From NCBI RefSeq assembly GCF_001667505.1, contig NZ_LZHZ01000027.1, positions 158,675 to 222,674 of the forward strand: a stretch of 64,000 nucleotides of DNA. Reading direction: 5' to 3'. Of the stretch, positions 8,603 through 17,611 are shown piece by piece (the stretch's first letter is position 1; each line of letters opens with the position of its first letter). A model generated the notes under the pieces. It was given only the letters and a program-made list of their open reading frames with translations, was not told the origin of the DNA and did not search any database. Both the position numbers and the translations under genes were made by a program. This DNA comes from Mycobacterium sp. ACS1612 (lineage in GTDB: Bacteria > Actinomycetota > Actinomycetes > Mycobacteriales > Mycobacteriaceae).

Positions 8603-10098
8603 GGCAAGCCGCTGAACAGCGTGCTCAAGGCCTGCTGGATGGGATCCGGTGTGGGCGATTGCGGTACTCCGGCGTCGGCCGGAGCAGCAGGCCCGACAGG
8701 ACCCGGAGGCGGCCCGAAGGGGCCGGGCGCGGTGGCAGGCGGAACCACCCCAGCCGGCGGAGCGACAGGCGGCGGAGCGACGAGAACCCCAGGAGCAGCC
8801 ACCGGCGGCTCCGGGACGGGCGCAGCGGGTGGCGGCGCAACGGGTGCCGCGAGTGGCGCCACCTCAGCGGGCGTCGAAACCGGCGCGGTGACCGGAACCG
8901 GAGTGCTCGGCACTGCGGACGGGGTCGGAAGCGCAACCGGTTGCGGTGTCGGGTGCGGCACCGGAACGGCGGTCGATTCCGGTGTGGTGATCGCCGCCTG
9001 CGCGGCAGGAACCGGCGATGTTTCCGGCACGGGTGGCGGCACGACGGCCAGCGGTTGAAGCTCCGGAGTGGACAGCGTCGTCGCCTGCGCGGGCACGGGG
9101 TGGACACTCGCCGACGTCACCGAAGCGCCTGAGCCCGAGGTGTCCGCGGCCTGTGCGGTGTCGGTTTCGACGTTCAGCGCCGAACCCGCGGCAAGCGAGA
9201 GTGCCGCGCCGAAAACCGCTACGGCGGCGGCCCCGATGGTCAATTTCTTGGCGTGCGCGCGTGCCCACGGCCGGTCCTGCTGCGGGGACTCGACGCGTGG
9301 TGTCGTGATGACCGTGGTCACCTCGGCGTCGACGACGGGCTCCGACGGCGGTACGACATTTTTCTTCGGACGCGTAATGCGCCAGGGCTTTTCGGTCGGT
9401 GCCTCGGTGGCCTGCACGGAACCGCTGGCGGCCGGCTCCACCGTGGCCAGTGCTGCGCCACGCGCTAGTGCCAGCTGGGTGTCGACCGAATCAGACACTG
9501 GGATGGGCAGCGCGTCAGCGACGGCCTGCGTGAGCTCATCCAAATCGGCATGCGCCCCAATGAGGTAGAGGCTTTCAGGCAACCAGCCGTCCTTACGAAA
9601 CACCGTCCGTAACCACTCGACGAGATCCTCGGCGGACTCGAGGTGGTCCGTGACTGCGGTACGCACAGTGCCCGCACCGGTGGCGATGACCATCATCGTC
9701 GCCGCGTTGGGTTCGAGGATGCACAGCCCGGACTTGGCGTGCTCGCTTTGCCGTCCGGTTTCGATACCCCAGAATTGCGCGGCCCGGCTGACGGCAACCG
9801 CGTGCACGTTGTCGAAGCCCAAGTCCCCCAAGGAGTTCAGCAGAGCAGCCGAGCCCGCCTCGACCTCCTGCGTCCAAGTCACATGAACCCAGCCCACCTT
9901 GTGCCCGCTGGCCGCCGCGATGGCTTGCGCGCCGCGCGCCGCCGCCGTGTGCGGTGCCGAGGCGGGGTCGGCGCCGTTTACAGCCGACGGCACGTCGAAT
10001 ACGTCGTGGTCGAGAACTGCGGGATCGGAGCCTTGTCCGTCGAGCAGCACCCAGCCGACGCTGGTGGACGTCACGGACAGTCCCAGCACTGATTGCAC
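8599..10098 (-). CDS. Mycobacterial DUF7159-like membrane protein with long Pro/Ala tail
   Basis: 499 residues, GTG start. The N-terminal domain (about 1-190) begins VLGLSVTSTSVGWVLLDG, an actin/ASKHA-like strand-turn-strand, and continues as the conserved part of a mycobacterial hypothetical family I associate with DUF7159. A linker (TRPKKNVVPPSEP) leads to one transmembrane segment (LTIGAAAVAVFGAALSLAAG, about 285-305) and then about 190 residues made almost only of Pro, Ala, Val and Thr, probably crossing the cell wall. No catalytic motif is recognised. A Gly/Ala-rich frame antisense to the tail is a shadow. Confidence 0.75.
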   Translation of the reverse strand: MQSVLGLSVTSTSVGWVLLDGQGSDPAVLDHDVFDVPSAVNGADPASAPHTAAARGAQAIAAASGHKVGWVHVTWTQEVEAGSAALLNSLGDLGFDNVHAVAVSRAAQFWGIETGRQSEHAKSGLCILEPNAATMMVIATGAGTVRTAVTDHLESAEDLVEWLRTVFRKDGWLPESLYLIGAHADLDELTQAVADALPIPVSDSVDTQLALARGAALATVEPAASGSVQATEAPTEKPWRITRPKKNVVPPSEPVVDAEVTTVITTPRVESPQQDRPWARAHAKKLTIGAAAVAVFGAALSLAAGSALNVETDTAQAADTSGSGASVTSASVHPVPAQATTLSTPELQPLAVVPPPVPETSPVPAAQAAITTPESTAVPVPHPTPQPVALPTPSAVPSTPVPVTAPVSTPAEVAPLAAPVAPPPAAPVPEPPVAAPGVLVAPPPVAPPAGVVPPATAPGPFGPPPGPVGPAAPADAGVPQSPTPDPIQQALSTLFSGLP

Positions 10099-10429
10099 CT
10101 TGGCTCCACTCTCGTCGCGAAACCGATGTCGCCGTCACGGGTCAAGCGCTCACCCGAGGCGAGCATAGTTTGCTCACCCTCGCCCGTCATCTCGTCGTCT
10201 CCAGACGGCGGGCGCAACGACTTGCAGCGTTTATCGAGCCGCAGCCAGACGGCGTTACCCGATCCCCCCGCTGGGGAATATTGACGTTCCACATGGACAC
10301 TCGCCTACCGGTCCTTCGCCATGCGCGTGCAGCGAGTTCACCGCTTGTACGCACTGCGTACGAGCTCTGTTCATGATTTGCTGGGCACCCACTCGAACGG
10401 CACGGCCTTCGTCCGTCGGCACTATGACC
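10099..10429. other. 331-bp gap with one inverted repeat
   Basis: I see no convincing gene. It is the upstream region of the DUF7159-like gene and the far edge of the decayed sulfotransferase. A short inverted repeat, GTACGC-ACT-GCGTAC, lies at 10347-10361 and could be a protein-binding site or debris. Confidence 0.4.
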
Positions 10430-11138
10430 TCAGGATCCCTCCGCGACGACGTAATCCTCGTACGGGGTCAGGTACTCCCACGCCCCCTGACCGGCCGTGC
10501 ATGCGCTCAGTGATCGACGTGTTTCCGTTCGGCAGGCGCTGTGCGTTGCTGACGAATGAGCTGACGAACGTCCAACGCGGACGCCCGGAGTCCTCAGCGG
10601 TGGACTGTCACACGATCCGGGCGGTGGACCGGTCGCTCAGCGCGACCGTGTTAGCTCTACGCGAGCTGATCAGAAGGTTGTCGGAAGGGTTCCGCGCGAC
10701 GGGTCCCGCAGATAGTCGAAACCTTCTGCGGTGAAACCGAATTCGTCGCGATGATCACCCACGGCGTGCGGGCCGGGCGCGGGCACTTCGCGCGGGAGCG
10801 CCACCAGGATGAGCCGGTTGCCGTTCTCCAGCAGTTCCCAGTCGTGATTCTGTCGGGCCGCGCCGCCAGGCGCTTCGACGCCCCACTTCCAGACCGTCTC
10901 GCCGTTCCACGTCAGCTGACCGACCGTGCGGTTGTCGTAGATGCCGCCAGCCGAATCCGCCGTTGAGCACAGGATCGATGATTTGGGCAGGCACTCCGGG
11001 CTGCGGCCACTCGTTGTGCACCACGCCGTTCAGCTCGATCAGTCGGGTGACACCGTCGGCGGCGCTGGAGAGGACATAGCAGCCGAACGGCAGGCTGGGG
11101 TCGTGATACGTCACGCCACTGACCTGAACGAAAGCCAT
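10430..11138 (-). pseudogene. Decayed aryl-sulfate sulfotransferase (ASST) gene
   Basis: Pieces of an arylsulfotransferase beta-propeller appear in order on the minus strand but in different frames. From the ATG at 11138: an N-terminal segment with DGVTRLIELNGVVHNEW. After a frame change near 10955: GGIYDN, GETVWKW, NHDWELLENGNRLILVAL and DEFGFTAEGFDYL, stopping at 10670. Further down, in two more frames: FVSNAQRLPNGNT, then WEYLTPYEDYVVAEGS before a stop at 10430. The NGN and AQRLPNGNT motifs are hallmarks of this family, normally about 450 residues. Here about 700 bp remain with several deletions and frameshifts and no continuous frame. It is a relic and cannot make enzyme. Confidence 0.7.
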
Positions 11139-11638
11139 TGCGGGTAGGTCTATCAGTGTTCACCGGCGCCGTCCGAGAGTTGAACTCGCAATGATCGCCA
11201 GGAATCACTTGCCGGCGGACGCATGCCGGGCGCGCGTGAGCTGGCAAACTTGCTGATAGATAGGCGGCCAGTTGCATTTGATCTTGAGGCCGGTTTGCAG
11301 CGTTATCGCCGCATATATGCGAACGGAACGGAACGAATTTCGATTCCCTCTCCGGAATGCCGTGACGCTGCTGTGATTCGAACGCCTTTATTTACGCTAG
11401 CGAAGAAACTGGCTCGTCAGTTGCGTTCGCCCGGCTATCCCGAGCAGGCCGACCGTCCGCTGCCACCCCAGCATCCACGGAGGAAGCAGCGGGACGCGCC
11501 GTCGACAGCAAACCCATTTCGTGCGCTGTGCGGGCTGGCCGACAAAGCTGCTTTTCGGGCCGCCAAGGGAAATTGTTTGCTACCTATTCTCATCTGGGCC
11601 GATTGCCTGCACAATCGTGTGAATTGGGGAGGAAAACT
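11139..11638. other. 500-bp intergenic stretch upstream of the Ala/Pro-rich protein
   Basis: No gene is supported. An open plus-strand frame from 11223 lacks a start signal, family features or a signal peptide. Composition is less GC-rich than its neighbours around 11280-11400 (for example a CATATATG at about 11310), so it likely holds the promoter of the following gene and perhaps a long leader. Confidence 0.4.
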
Positions 11639-12979
11639 GTGCGAGAATGTCGCACGTTACCTACCGACGAGATCGCTTGCTGGTGGGAGGAGATCAAGAT
11701 TTCGACGCAATTGCGCCTAGCAGCGGGTGTCTGCGTGCTCACGACCGGCCTCCTCGTCGGAAGCGCCGGCGGTGCGATCGCCTCGGCCGACGACTCCGCC
11801 GGCACCGCCGCACAAAGCCAGGGCGTAGAGACGGCAAGTCCCAGCCTCGCGCCCGTCAACACCTCCACCACCACACCGGCAACCGCCTCCTCGACTCCGA
11901 AGTCGCCGATCAGTCGCGCCATCCAGGACGTGCTGAAGAAGCTTCACGCGATGAGCACGCCAGTTCAGAAGCCAGTCATCGTGAAGGCGACGCCGACCCC
12001 CGTCGTCCCGGTGCCCGTCGCCCCGACGTCGCAGTCCGAAGAGGTGACCCCAGCCTCTGCCGAGGCAGGCGCACCTGAGGAGAAGGTGTTCGCCGCCGCG
12101 GAGTCCACTCCAGCCCCGCTGGTGACCCACAACGCAACGCCGAGTCCGGCAGCCAATCACCCGACCGATGTGATGGGGCCTGCGCTGAAAGCCCTACAGC
12201 CGGTACCCACCGCGATAGCCAAGGTCGCCGGCGTAGCGATGACGGTGCCTGGAGTGCTCGCGGCGCTGCCCACGTCCGAAACTCCGGTCACCGACGTGAT
12301 CACGTCGGTGCAGAACATGCTGATCTCCGTCAACGACGCGGTCGCACCGCTGGCACAGGTTCCCGGCGACCTCTACTCGCTGCTCGTGTTCCCAGGGATC
12401 AACGCGCCGATCATGCAACCGGTGAACGTCGGCTCCGGTTTGGGCTTGACGACCGTGACCGGGACGAGCCCAGTGGGCGCGCCGGAACCGACGCCGCCTG
12501 ATGCGTCGCCGATCCTGCCGGTTACCCCAATGGACGTAATGCCGTTGAGCGGTGACGTCATCGCGCCTGCGGCGCTCGACGGAATTGCCACCGCCGGGCT
12601 GGACGCCGACTTGGCGCTCGCCGGCACCGCGCCGATGGCCACGGAGGTCACCGCTCCTGCGGGCGCCCTGTCCTTCCTCGAGCACACCATCAGGGCGGTC
12701 CTGGCGCCGGCGTCGCTGACCGCGCTCGCGGCGTTCGCGCTTCCCGGTATCGGTGGGCTGCTGATCATCTGCGCGGCGGGCATCCGGGTCGGATACCGGC
12801 AGGCGAAGGCCGCACTGACGGTACGCAGCACCGCGATCGCTCGGTTCGCCCGCCAAGGGCCGTTGGGTGTGGTGCGTTCCGGGTCCCTGGTATCGCTGCA
12901 CACGCGGCGGTCTCGCCGACCGCGTACGCGTAATTCCGAGGTGGCGCGCGCGGTGCCGTTGTTCGAACGGGCCGCCTGA
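11639..12979 (+). CDS. Exported Ala/Pro/Thr-rich mycobacterial protein of unknown function
   Basis: 446 residues from the GTG at 11639, which has GGGGAGG six bases upstream. A signal-type hydrophobic stretch (LRLAAGVCVLTTGLLVGSAGGAIASA) starts about 24 residues in. A second equally good ribosome site (GGGAGGAG, 11685-11692) sits six bases before an in-frame ATT at 11699, exactly where a normal signal peptide would begin, so the true start is uncertain. A low-complexity Ser/Thr/Pro region follows, then a middle part containing PTAIAKVAGVAMTVPGVLA and PGDLYSLLVFPGI, then a C-terminal hydrophobic segment (FALPGIGGLLIICAAG) with a basic tail, consistent with membrane or cell-wall anchoring. No enzyme motif is seen. 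Confidence 0.7.
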   Translation: MRECRTLPTDEIACWWEEIKISTQLRLAAGVCVLTTGLLVGSAGGAIASADDSAGTAAQSQGVETASPSLAPVNTSTTTPATASSTPKSPISRAIQDVLKKLHAMSTPVQKPVIVKATPTPVVPVPVAPTSQSEEVTPASAEAGAPEEKVFAAAESTPAPLVTHNATPSPAANHPTDVMGPALKALQPVPTAIAKVAGVAMTVPGVLAALPTSETPVTDVITSVQNMLISVNDAVAPLAQVPGDLYSLLVFPGINAPIMQPVNVGSGLGLTTVTGTSPVGAPEPTPPDASPILPVTPMDVMPLSGDVIAPAALDGIATAGLDADLALAGTAPMATEVTAPAGALSFLEHTIRAVLAPASLTALAAFALPGIGGLLIICAAGIRVGYRQAKAALTVRSTAIARFARQGPLGVVRSGSLVSLHTRRSRRPRTRNSEVARAVPLFERAA

Positions 12980-13148
12980 CGCTACCGTCCAGGCTGGAAT
13001 ATGGCACGGCGAAAGGGCTTTCCAACACCAGCTTCGCCGACTCGGCGGAAATTTGGAGCGGCTCGTCGCTGTCCGCCGAACGTGTGACCCGGCGAGATTG
13101 ACGTATCCGGGGTTGTGACATTTGCGGCCCGCTGCGCGACATATCAGC

Positions 13149-13781
13149 ATGGACACCTCGAGTTCTCGCCGCGGCATCTGCCTTCTCGGCGTCCTGGCCG
13201 CCACCGCGCTCGCGCTACCCGTTTCCGCCTCGAATGCGGCGCCATGCCCTGACGTCGAGATCGTGTTCGCCCGCGGCACGACGGAACCAGCGGGCCCCGG
13301 CGGCATCGGCGGGGCGTTCATCGATTCGCTTCGTACGCAATTGAACGGCCGGTCTGTCGCGGTGTACGCGGTCGACTACCCCGCCAGCCGTGACTTCGAC
13401 ACGAGCACGCCCGCAGGCGCCCGCGATGCGAGCGCCCACATCCAGTCGATGGCCGCGGCCTGTCCGTCCACCCGGTTGGTGCTCGGCGGCTACTCCCAGG
13501 GTGCGGGAGTCATTGACCTGGCGACCGGCGCGCTGCCCCCGCAGGTCGCCGATCACGTCGTGGCAGCAGCGCTTTTCGGGGCTCCGCGAAGCGCGTTCGC
13601 CGACCGGTTGGCGCCGGGTCCACTGCCGGGAGTCGGCCCCCTGTTCGCCGAGAAGACGATCGACTTGTGCGTGCCGAACGACCCGATCTGTTCCGACGGC
13701 TGGGACTGGGGCGCGCACGCCGCCTACATCCAGACCGGAATGGTCAACCAGGCCGCAACTTTCGCGGCCAGTCGCATCTAG
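13149..13781 (+). CDS. Secreted cutinase, CFP21/Culp-type
   Basis: 210 residues from the ATG at 13149; an upstream in-frame TTG is less likely because the signal peptide fits the ATG. Signal: CLLGVLAATALALPVSASNA. The mature domain is a complete cutinase: PCPDVEIVFARGTTEPAG, the nucleophile serine in GGYSQGAG, catalytic aspartate in CVPNDPIC and histidine in GAHAAYI, with cysteines for two disulfides. It closely follows M. tuberculosis CFP21 in layout, length and motif spacing. Members are serine esterases/lipases acting on ester lipids outside the cell. A second cutinase follows after a 340-bp gap. Confidence 0.93.
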   Translation: MDTSSSRRGICLLGVLAATALALPVSASNAAPCPDVEIVFARGTTEPAGPGGIGGAFIDSLRTQLNGRSVAVYAVDYPASRDFDTSTPAGARDASAHIQSMAAACPSTRLVLGGYSQGAGVIDLATGALPPQVADHVVAAALFGAPRSAFADRLAPGPLPGVGPLFAEKTIDLCVPNDPICSDGWDWGAHAAYIQTGMVNQAATFAASRI

Positions 13782-14120
13782 CTAGGCGAAACTCACACGC
13801 GCCCAGCCCATCTGTAGCAGCTTCGCTAGCTGTCAATGAGCAAGTCCTAAGGAAGGTTCTTACGACCTAGGCTTTGCGGCGGTGCTAACCGTACAATCAC
13901 CTGCAATCCAATTCGGCCAGGCTGGCGGTTACTGGGTTGACGTAATACCCGGCGACTGTCTGACGAAATAGATGACATCGTTGAAGTCGGGAGGTCGGCC
14001 ATGGCGAAGCCACGGTTAGTCGCTGCCGTTGCTGCACTGCAGGAACGGGGCAAATTCGGCGGGGCCGCACGGCCGTTCGCTCGACGCGCATCAGGCGGTG
14101 AGGTGTGTCAGCATAGGGCG

Positions 14121-15011
14121 GTGAAGTCACGCCTTCTCGCAGTGTCAATCGGCGTTGCGGCGGCGGCCACGTCGGCCATTCAGGTCGCACAGGCGCCGTC
14201 CGCGGAGGCGATCCCCTGCCCTGACGTCGAAGTCGTCTTCGCCCGCGGCACCACCGAGGCGCCGGGAGTCGGACCGACCGGTGACGCCTTCGTCGACGCC
14301 TTGCGCGCCCGAACCCTCGGAAAATCGCTCGGGGTGTACGGCGTCGACTACCCCGCGACCATCGACTTCCCAACCGCCGTCGACGGAATCAACGACGCGC
14401 GTGCACACATCCTCGCCACCGCCGCGAATTGCCCGAAGACCAAGATGGTGCTCGGTGGCTTCTCGCAAGGCGCCGCTGTGATGGGCTTCGTCACCGCCAG
14501 CGTTGTACCCGACGGGGTTTCACCCGCGGATGTGCCGGCACCGATGCCGCCCGAGGTGGCCAACCACGTCGCTGCGGTCGTCCTGTTCGGCAAGCCGTCG
14601 ACCCGCTTCATGCGTGCGATCAACGACCCAGCGGTGACCATCGGACCGCAGTACGTCGGTAAGTCCATCGACTTGTGCGTCGACAACGACCTGGTCTGCG
14701 ATAGCAGCGGCAGGAGTTTCTCAGCGCACAACACGTATATCGACGGCGGAATGGTCGATCAGGGCGCCACATTCGCCGCGAATCAACTGCAGGCAAGTTG
14801 GGCCGCGGATGCGGCCGCGCAGCCATCTGTCACCGGCCCCGAGCCGGGACCGCAGGTAGCGCCGCCGCCCTCACCATTGACGGCAGCCTCGGCGCCGATC
14901 ACTCCGCCGGTGTCTGCTGCCGAAAACACCGGCGCCACACCGCATCTGCCGACCGGTCCGGTGCCGCCGGGTCCCGCCGCTCCGCCCGCTCCGGTCGAGC
15001 CTGTCATCTGA
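14121..15011 (+). CDS. Secreted cutinase with Pro-rich C-terminal tail
   Basis: 296 residues from the GTG at 14121, which puts a signal peptide right at the N-terminus (LLAVSIGVAAAATSAIQVAQA). An in-frame ATG at 14001 has a better ribosome site (GGGAGG, six bases) and would add 40 residues, so the start is open. Catalytic elements: VFARGTTEAPG, serine in GGFSQGAA, aspartate in CVDNDLVC, histidine in SAHNTYI. After the cutinase fold come about 70 residues rich in Pro/Ala, which may tether it in the cell wall. It is paralogous to the preceding cutinase but differs in the loop after the serine and in this tail. Confidence 0.92.
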   Translation: MKSRLLAVSIGVAAAATSAIQVAQAPSAEAIPCPDVEVVFARGTTEAPGVGPTGDAFVDALRARTLGKSLGVYGVDYPATIDFPTAVDGINDARAHILATAANCPKTKMVLGGFSQGAAVMGFVTASVVPDGVSPADVPAPMPPEVANHVAAVVLFGKPSTRFMRAINDPAVTIGPQYVGKSIDLCVDNDLVCDSSGRSFSAHNTYIDGGMVDQGATFAANQLQASWAADAAAQPSVTGPEPGPQVAPPPSPLTAASAPITPPVSAAENTGATPHLPTGPVPPGPAAPPAPVEPVI

Positions 15012-15230
15012 CAATCGGTCAGCCGACCGGATTGCTCTGTGTCGCACCGTCAATCGGCTGTGAACAAGCTGCGAGCCAATTGGGAATGGGCAGCGACTCG
15101 TACGGCCTGTACTCCTGGCTAGGATCCTTCCCCCATTGCGAAGAAAGCCATCGGCACCACGGTTCGTCGCGCCGGCACCAGAAAACCGGAAAAGGCTGCC
15201 GAGCCGTTCGCTGAACCGCATAATCAGCCG

Positions 15231-16229
15231 GTGACCCAACTGAAGAGTGGTTTTCGTGCGTTCGCTGTGGCGCTGATCTCGATTCTGTCGTTCCTGTCAA
15301 TGCCTGTCGCCGTGGCTGATCCGCCCGGTAGCGCGCCACAAGGCGCACATATCACCGAAATTCAGCACGTCACTGACCGGTGGGACAAGGTCTCGGTCTA
15401 CTCCCCCGCGATGAACAAGGTCGTTGTCAACGACGTCTTCAAAGCCCCCAAGTCCGGAGCGCCGACCTTCTATCTGCTGCCCGGCATCGACGGCGGCGAC
15501 GATCTCGACCCGGGCGGCACCATTCCGGCTGGCGGTAAGAGCTGGTTCGGCATGACCGACATTCAGGGCTTCTTCGCCAACAAGAACGTCAACGTCGTCT
15601 CACCACTCGGCGGCGCGTTCAGCTGGTACACCGACTGGGTCAACGACGGGAGCAAGCAGTACCAGACGTATATGACCAAGGAACTGCCGCCGTTGATCAA
15701 CAAGCAGTACAACGCCAACGGGAGGAACGCCGTCGGCGGCTTGTCGAGCACCGGGGGCACCGCCGTCGACTACGCGGTTCAGGCGCCCGGCGTTTACCGC
15801 GCCGTCGGTTCGTACAGCGGTCTGCTCAACCCGTCCGATCAACCTCAGCAGGTGGCAATCACGTTGGGCGGCGGCGGCGCAAGTGCCGACGCGATGTGGG
15901 GTCCCGCGGGCGGTCCGCTGTGGGTGGCCCACGATCCGTCCAAGAACATCACCAAGCTCAAGGGCGTCGCGGTGTACGTCGCCGCCTCGGGCAGCGGCGC
16001 GGAGGGCGCGGTCGACCAACTGCCCCCAGGCTTCGGGCCGAACTTCGCGGGCGGGTTGATCGAGCGCATCGTCGCCGACAGCACCAAGGTGTTCGCCGAT
16101 TCCGCTGCGGCGGCTGGTGTTCCGATCAACTACGTGGTGCGACCGGAGGGCTCCCACACCTGGGGGCTGTTCGAGTCGGAGATGCAGGAGTCGTGGAACA
16201 CCACTATCGGACCGGCGCTCGGAGCGTAG
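15231..16229 (+). CDS. Antigen 85/esterase D-like exported alpha/beta hydrolase
   Basis: 332 residues, GTG start, with signal peptide (FAVALISILSFLSMPVAVA). The fold matches the esterase family that contains the Ag85 mycolyltransferases and MPT51: YSPAMNKVVVNDVF, FYLLPGIDGG, the oxyanion/loop region FFANKNVNVVSPLGGAFSWYT, nucleophile serine in GGLSSTGGTA, and a late histidine in EGSHTWG. Because the serine motif is intact it is probably catalytic, unlike MPT51. Donor and acceptor (mycolic acid, other acyl groups, or a simple ester) are not readable. Its 3' end overlaps the convergent acyltransferase by 26 bp. Confidence 0.85.
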   Translation: MTQLKSGFRAFAVALISILSFLSMPVAVADPPGSAPQGAHITEIQHVTDRWDKVSVYSPAMNKVVVNDVFKAPKSGAPTFYLLPGIDGGDDLDPGGTIPAGGKSWFGMTDIQGFFANKNVNVVSPLGGAFSWYTDWVNDGSKQYQTYMTKELPPLINKQYNANGRNAVGGLSSTGGTAVDYAVQAPGVYRAVGSYSGLLNPSDQPQQVAITLGGGGASADAMWGPAGGPLWVAHDPSKNITKLKGVAVYVAASGSGAEGAVDQLPPGFGPNFAGGLIERIVADSTKVFADSAAAAGVPINYVVRPEGSHTWGLFESEMQESWNTTIGPALGA

Positions 16230-17508
16230 CGACCAGTCGCGCGGCCGCCGCGGCGGCGGCGAAGCACCCCAGCTCCGTCCACCCCGCGGCGTCGCCGAGG
16301 CCGTCCTTGGCCAACAGCAGAAGCGCAACGCCCGCAACGCAAACCAAGACACCGGCGGCGGTCGAACGTGCACCAGTCGCACTGGCGAGGGCATCCCACC
16401 ACGGCAGTCGGCGATGCTCGAGCGGCGCCAGCAGTTTGAATGTGGCTGCCATGACGCCTGCGAAGACCACCGCGCGCAGCGCGAGCCGAGCCCAAAACCA
16501 CGGCGCGTCAACGTCGTACGCGTCGAGCCCAAACGCATTCAGCGTGAAGGTCGCCACCGCGATCGCCGGGATGTGCCAGAGGTAGAGGGTCATCGCTCCG
16601 CCGTTGCCCACGACCACGAGGTGCCAGACGCGAGGCCGGGCAGCCACTCGGCGGATGGCGTCGGCAGAGGCGACGAAAGCGAAGGACATCCAGGTGCAGT
16701 GCAACGCCAGTAGCAGGGTCGGCGGTGACACGTTCGACATCTGTTCGGTTCCGGTGACGACCAGGGAGATGTCGTAGGGGCCGACCATGGCGAGCAAGAT
16801 CTGCGCGGACAGTGCGGCGGCGGCGACGACCAGTGCGGCCCGGACCGGGATCAGTCGACGCGCATAGGCCACGCCGATCGCCACAGGAATCAGCCAGATG
16901 ATGACGAAGTTCACGGCGCCCGCGGCGGCGGTGCCTGCCGCGACCCGGATCGCGTCGACCGCGCCGGCGGCGCCCAACAGCGACCCGACCACCATCGCGA
17001 CGCCGCGGGCCGTCTGCAACCGGGTGAAGGCCGGAACAAAGCCGAGCACCACGAGATACACACCGAGGAACCACAGCAGCGCAACGCATTCCCGACCGAG
17101 TCCCTCGGCGGATTCCGCCCCGAGAAGCACCCGCGCCACGACGAGCCCGGCCGACCACGCCGCGAGATACCAGAAGACTGGGCGGCACAACCGCTGCGCC
17201 CTGGCGAAAAGCCATGTGCCCCAAGGCGTGCCGGCTCGCCAACCATACGCGCCCGCGGCACCGCCCGCGAGGAAGAACAGCGGCATCACCTGGACGACCC
17301 AGGTGATCGGGGCGAGCGCAGGAATCGCGCCGAGGAGATTGCCGATGCGCAGCCCGTCGGTGTCGATGGTTGCCAGCAGCAGCGCGCAATGGCCGAACAT
17401 GACGACGACGAGCGCGGCCAGCCTGGCCACGTCGACGGCGCGATCACGGGTGGCCGGTGTGTTGTCGGCGACCGGGCGCCCGCCGGAGGTCGGCTTGGTG
17501 AGCGTCAT
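16204..17508 (-). CDS. Integral membrane acyltransferase (acyltransferase-3 family)
   Basis: 434 residues, ATG start. About ten hydrophobic segments are visible. The N-terminal signature RDRAVDVARLAALVVVMFGH, with the catalytic-type histidine (MFGH, about residue 40), and MPLFFLAGGAAGAYGWR define the acyltransferase-3/OafA-like family. Members move acyl groups onto sugars, lipids or cell-wall polymers at the membrane. A paralogue with the same plan lies at 28243-29382. The neighbourhood of secreted hydrolases suggests an envelope role, but this is not proof. Confidence 0.85.
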   Translation of the reverse strand: MTLTKPTSGGRPVADNTPATRDRAVDVARLAALVVVMFGHCALLLATIDTDGLRIGNLLGAIPALAPITWVVQVMPLFFLAGGAAGAYGWRAGTPWGTWLFARAQRLCRPVFWYLAAWSAGLVVARVLLGAESAEGLGRECVALLWFLGVYLVVLGFVPAFTRLQTARGVAMVVGSLLGAAGAVDAIRVAAGTAAAGAVNFVIIWLIPVAIGVAYARRLIPVRAALVVAAAALSAQILLAMVGPYDISLVVTGTEQMSNVSPPTLLLALHCTWMSFAFVASADAIRRVAARPRVWHLVVVGNGGAMTLYLWHIPAIAVATFTLNAFGLDAYDVDAPWFWARLALRAVVFAGVMAATFKLLAPLEHRRLPWWDALASATGARSTAAGVLVCVAGVALLLLAKDGLGDAAGWTELGCFAAAAAAARLVATLRAPVR

Positions 17509-17611
17509 GGTTCCAGCATGCCCCTGCCAGGGCGCTTAGGGGATGAGTAGTAATACGCGCTAATGTCTCGTGCGCGGCGCGGTGCCGCTGTTTGCTCGGA
17601 GGGATTTCGAC

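Noticed and set aside
8621..9058. Gly/Ala-rich plus-strand frame resembling a PE_PGRS protein
   Set aside because: It is the complement of the Pro/Ala-rich tail of the DUF7159-like gene, has no PE domain and no start signal.
10347..10361. Inverted repeat GTACGC-ACT-GCGTAC
   Set aside because: Could be an operator, but six-base arms occur by chance in this composition and no regulated gene start is close by.
11223..11720. 165-codon plus-strand frame
   Set aside because: No ribosome site, no family resemblance, and overlaps the 5' end of the exported Ala/Pro-rich protein in another frame.
13782..13900. Partly palindromic stretches (CTAGCTAGGCGAA with TTCGCTAGCT; CCTAAGGAAGGT with ACCTAGG) after the first cutinase
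   Set aside because: Imperfect stems with mismatched arms; may act as a weak terminator but the evidence is too thin to list.
15019..15230. Minus-strand tail reading WGKDPSQEYRPYESLPIPNW between the second cutinase and the Ag85-like gene
   Set aside because: Slightly coding-like but without start codon or signal peptide in the 220-bp gap; too little to call a gene.
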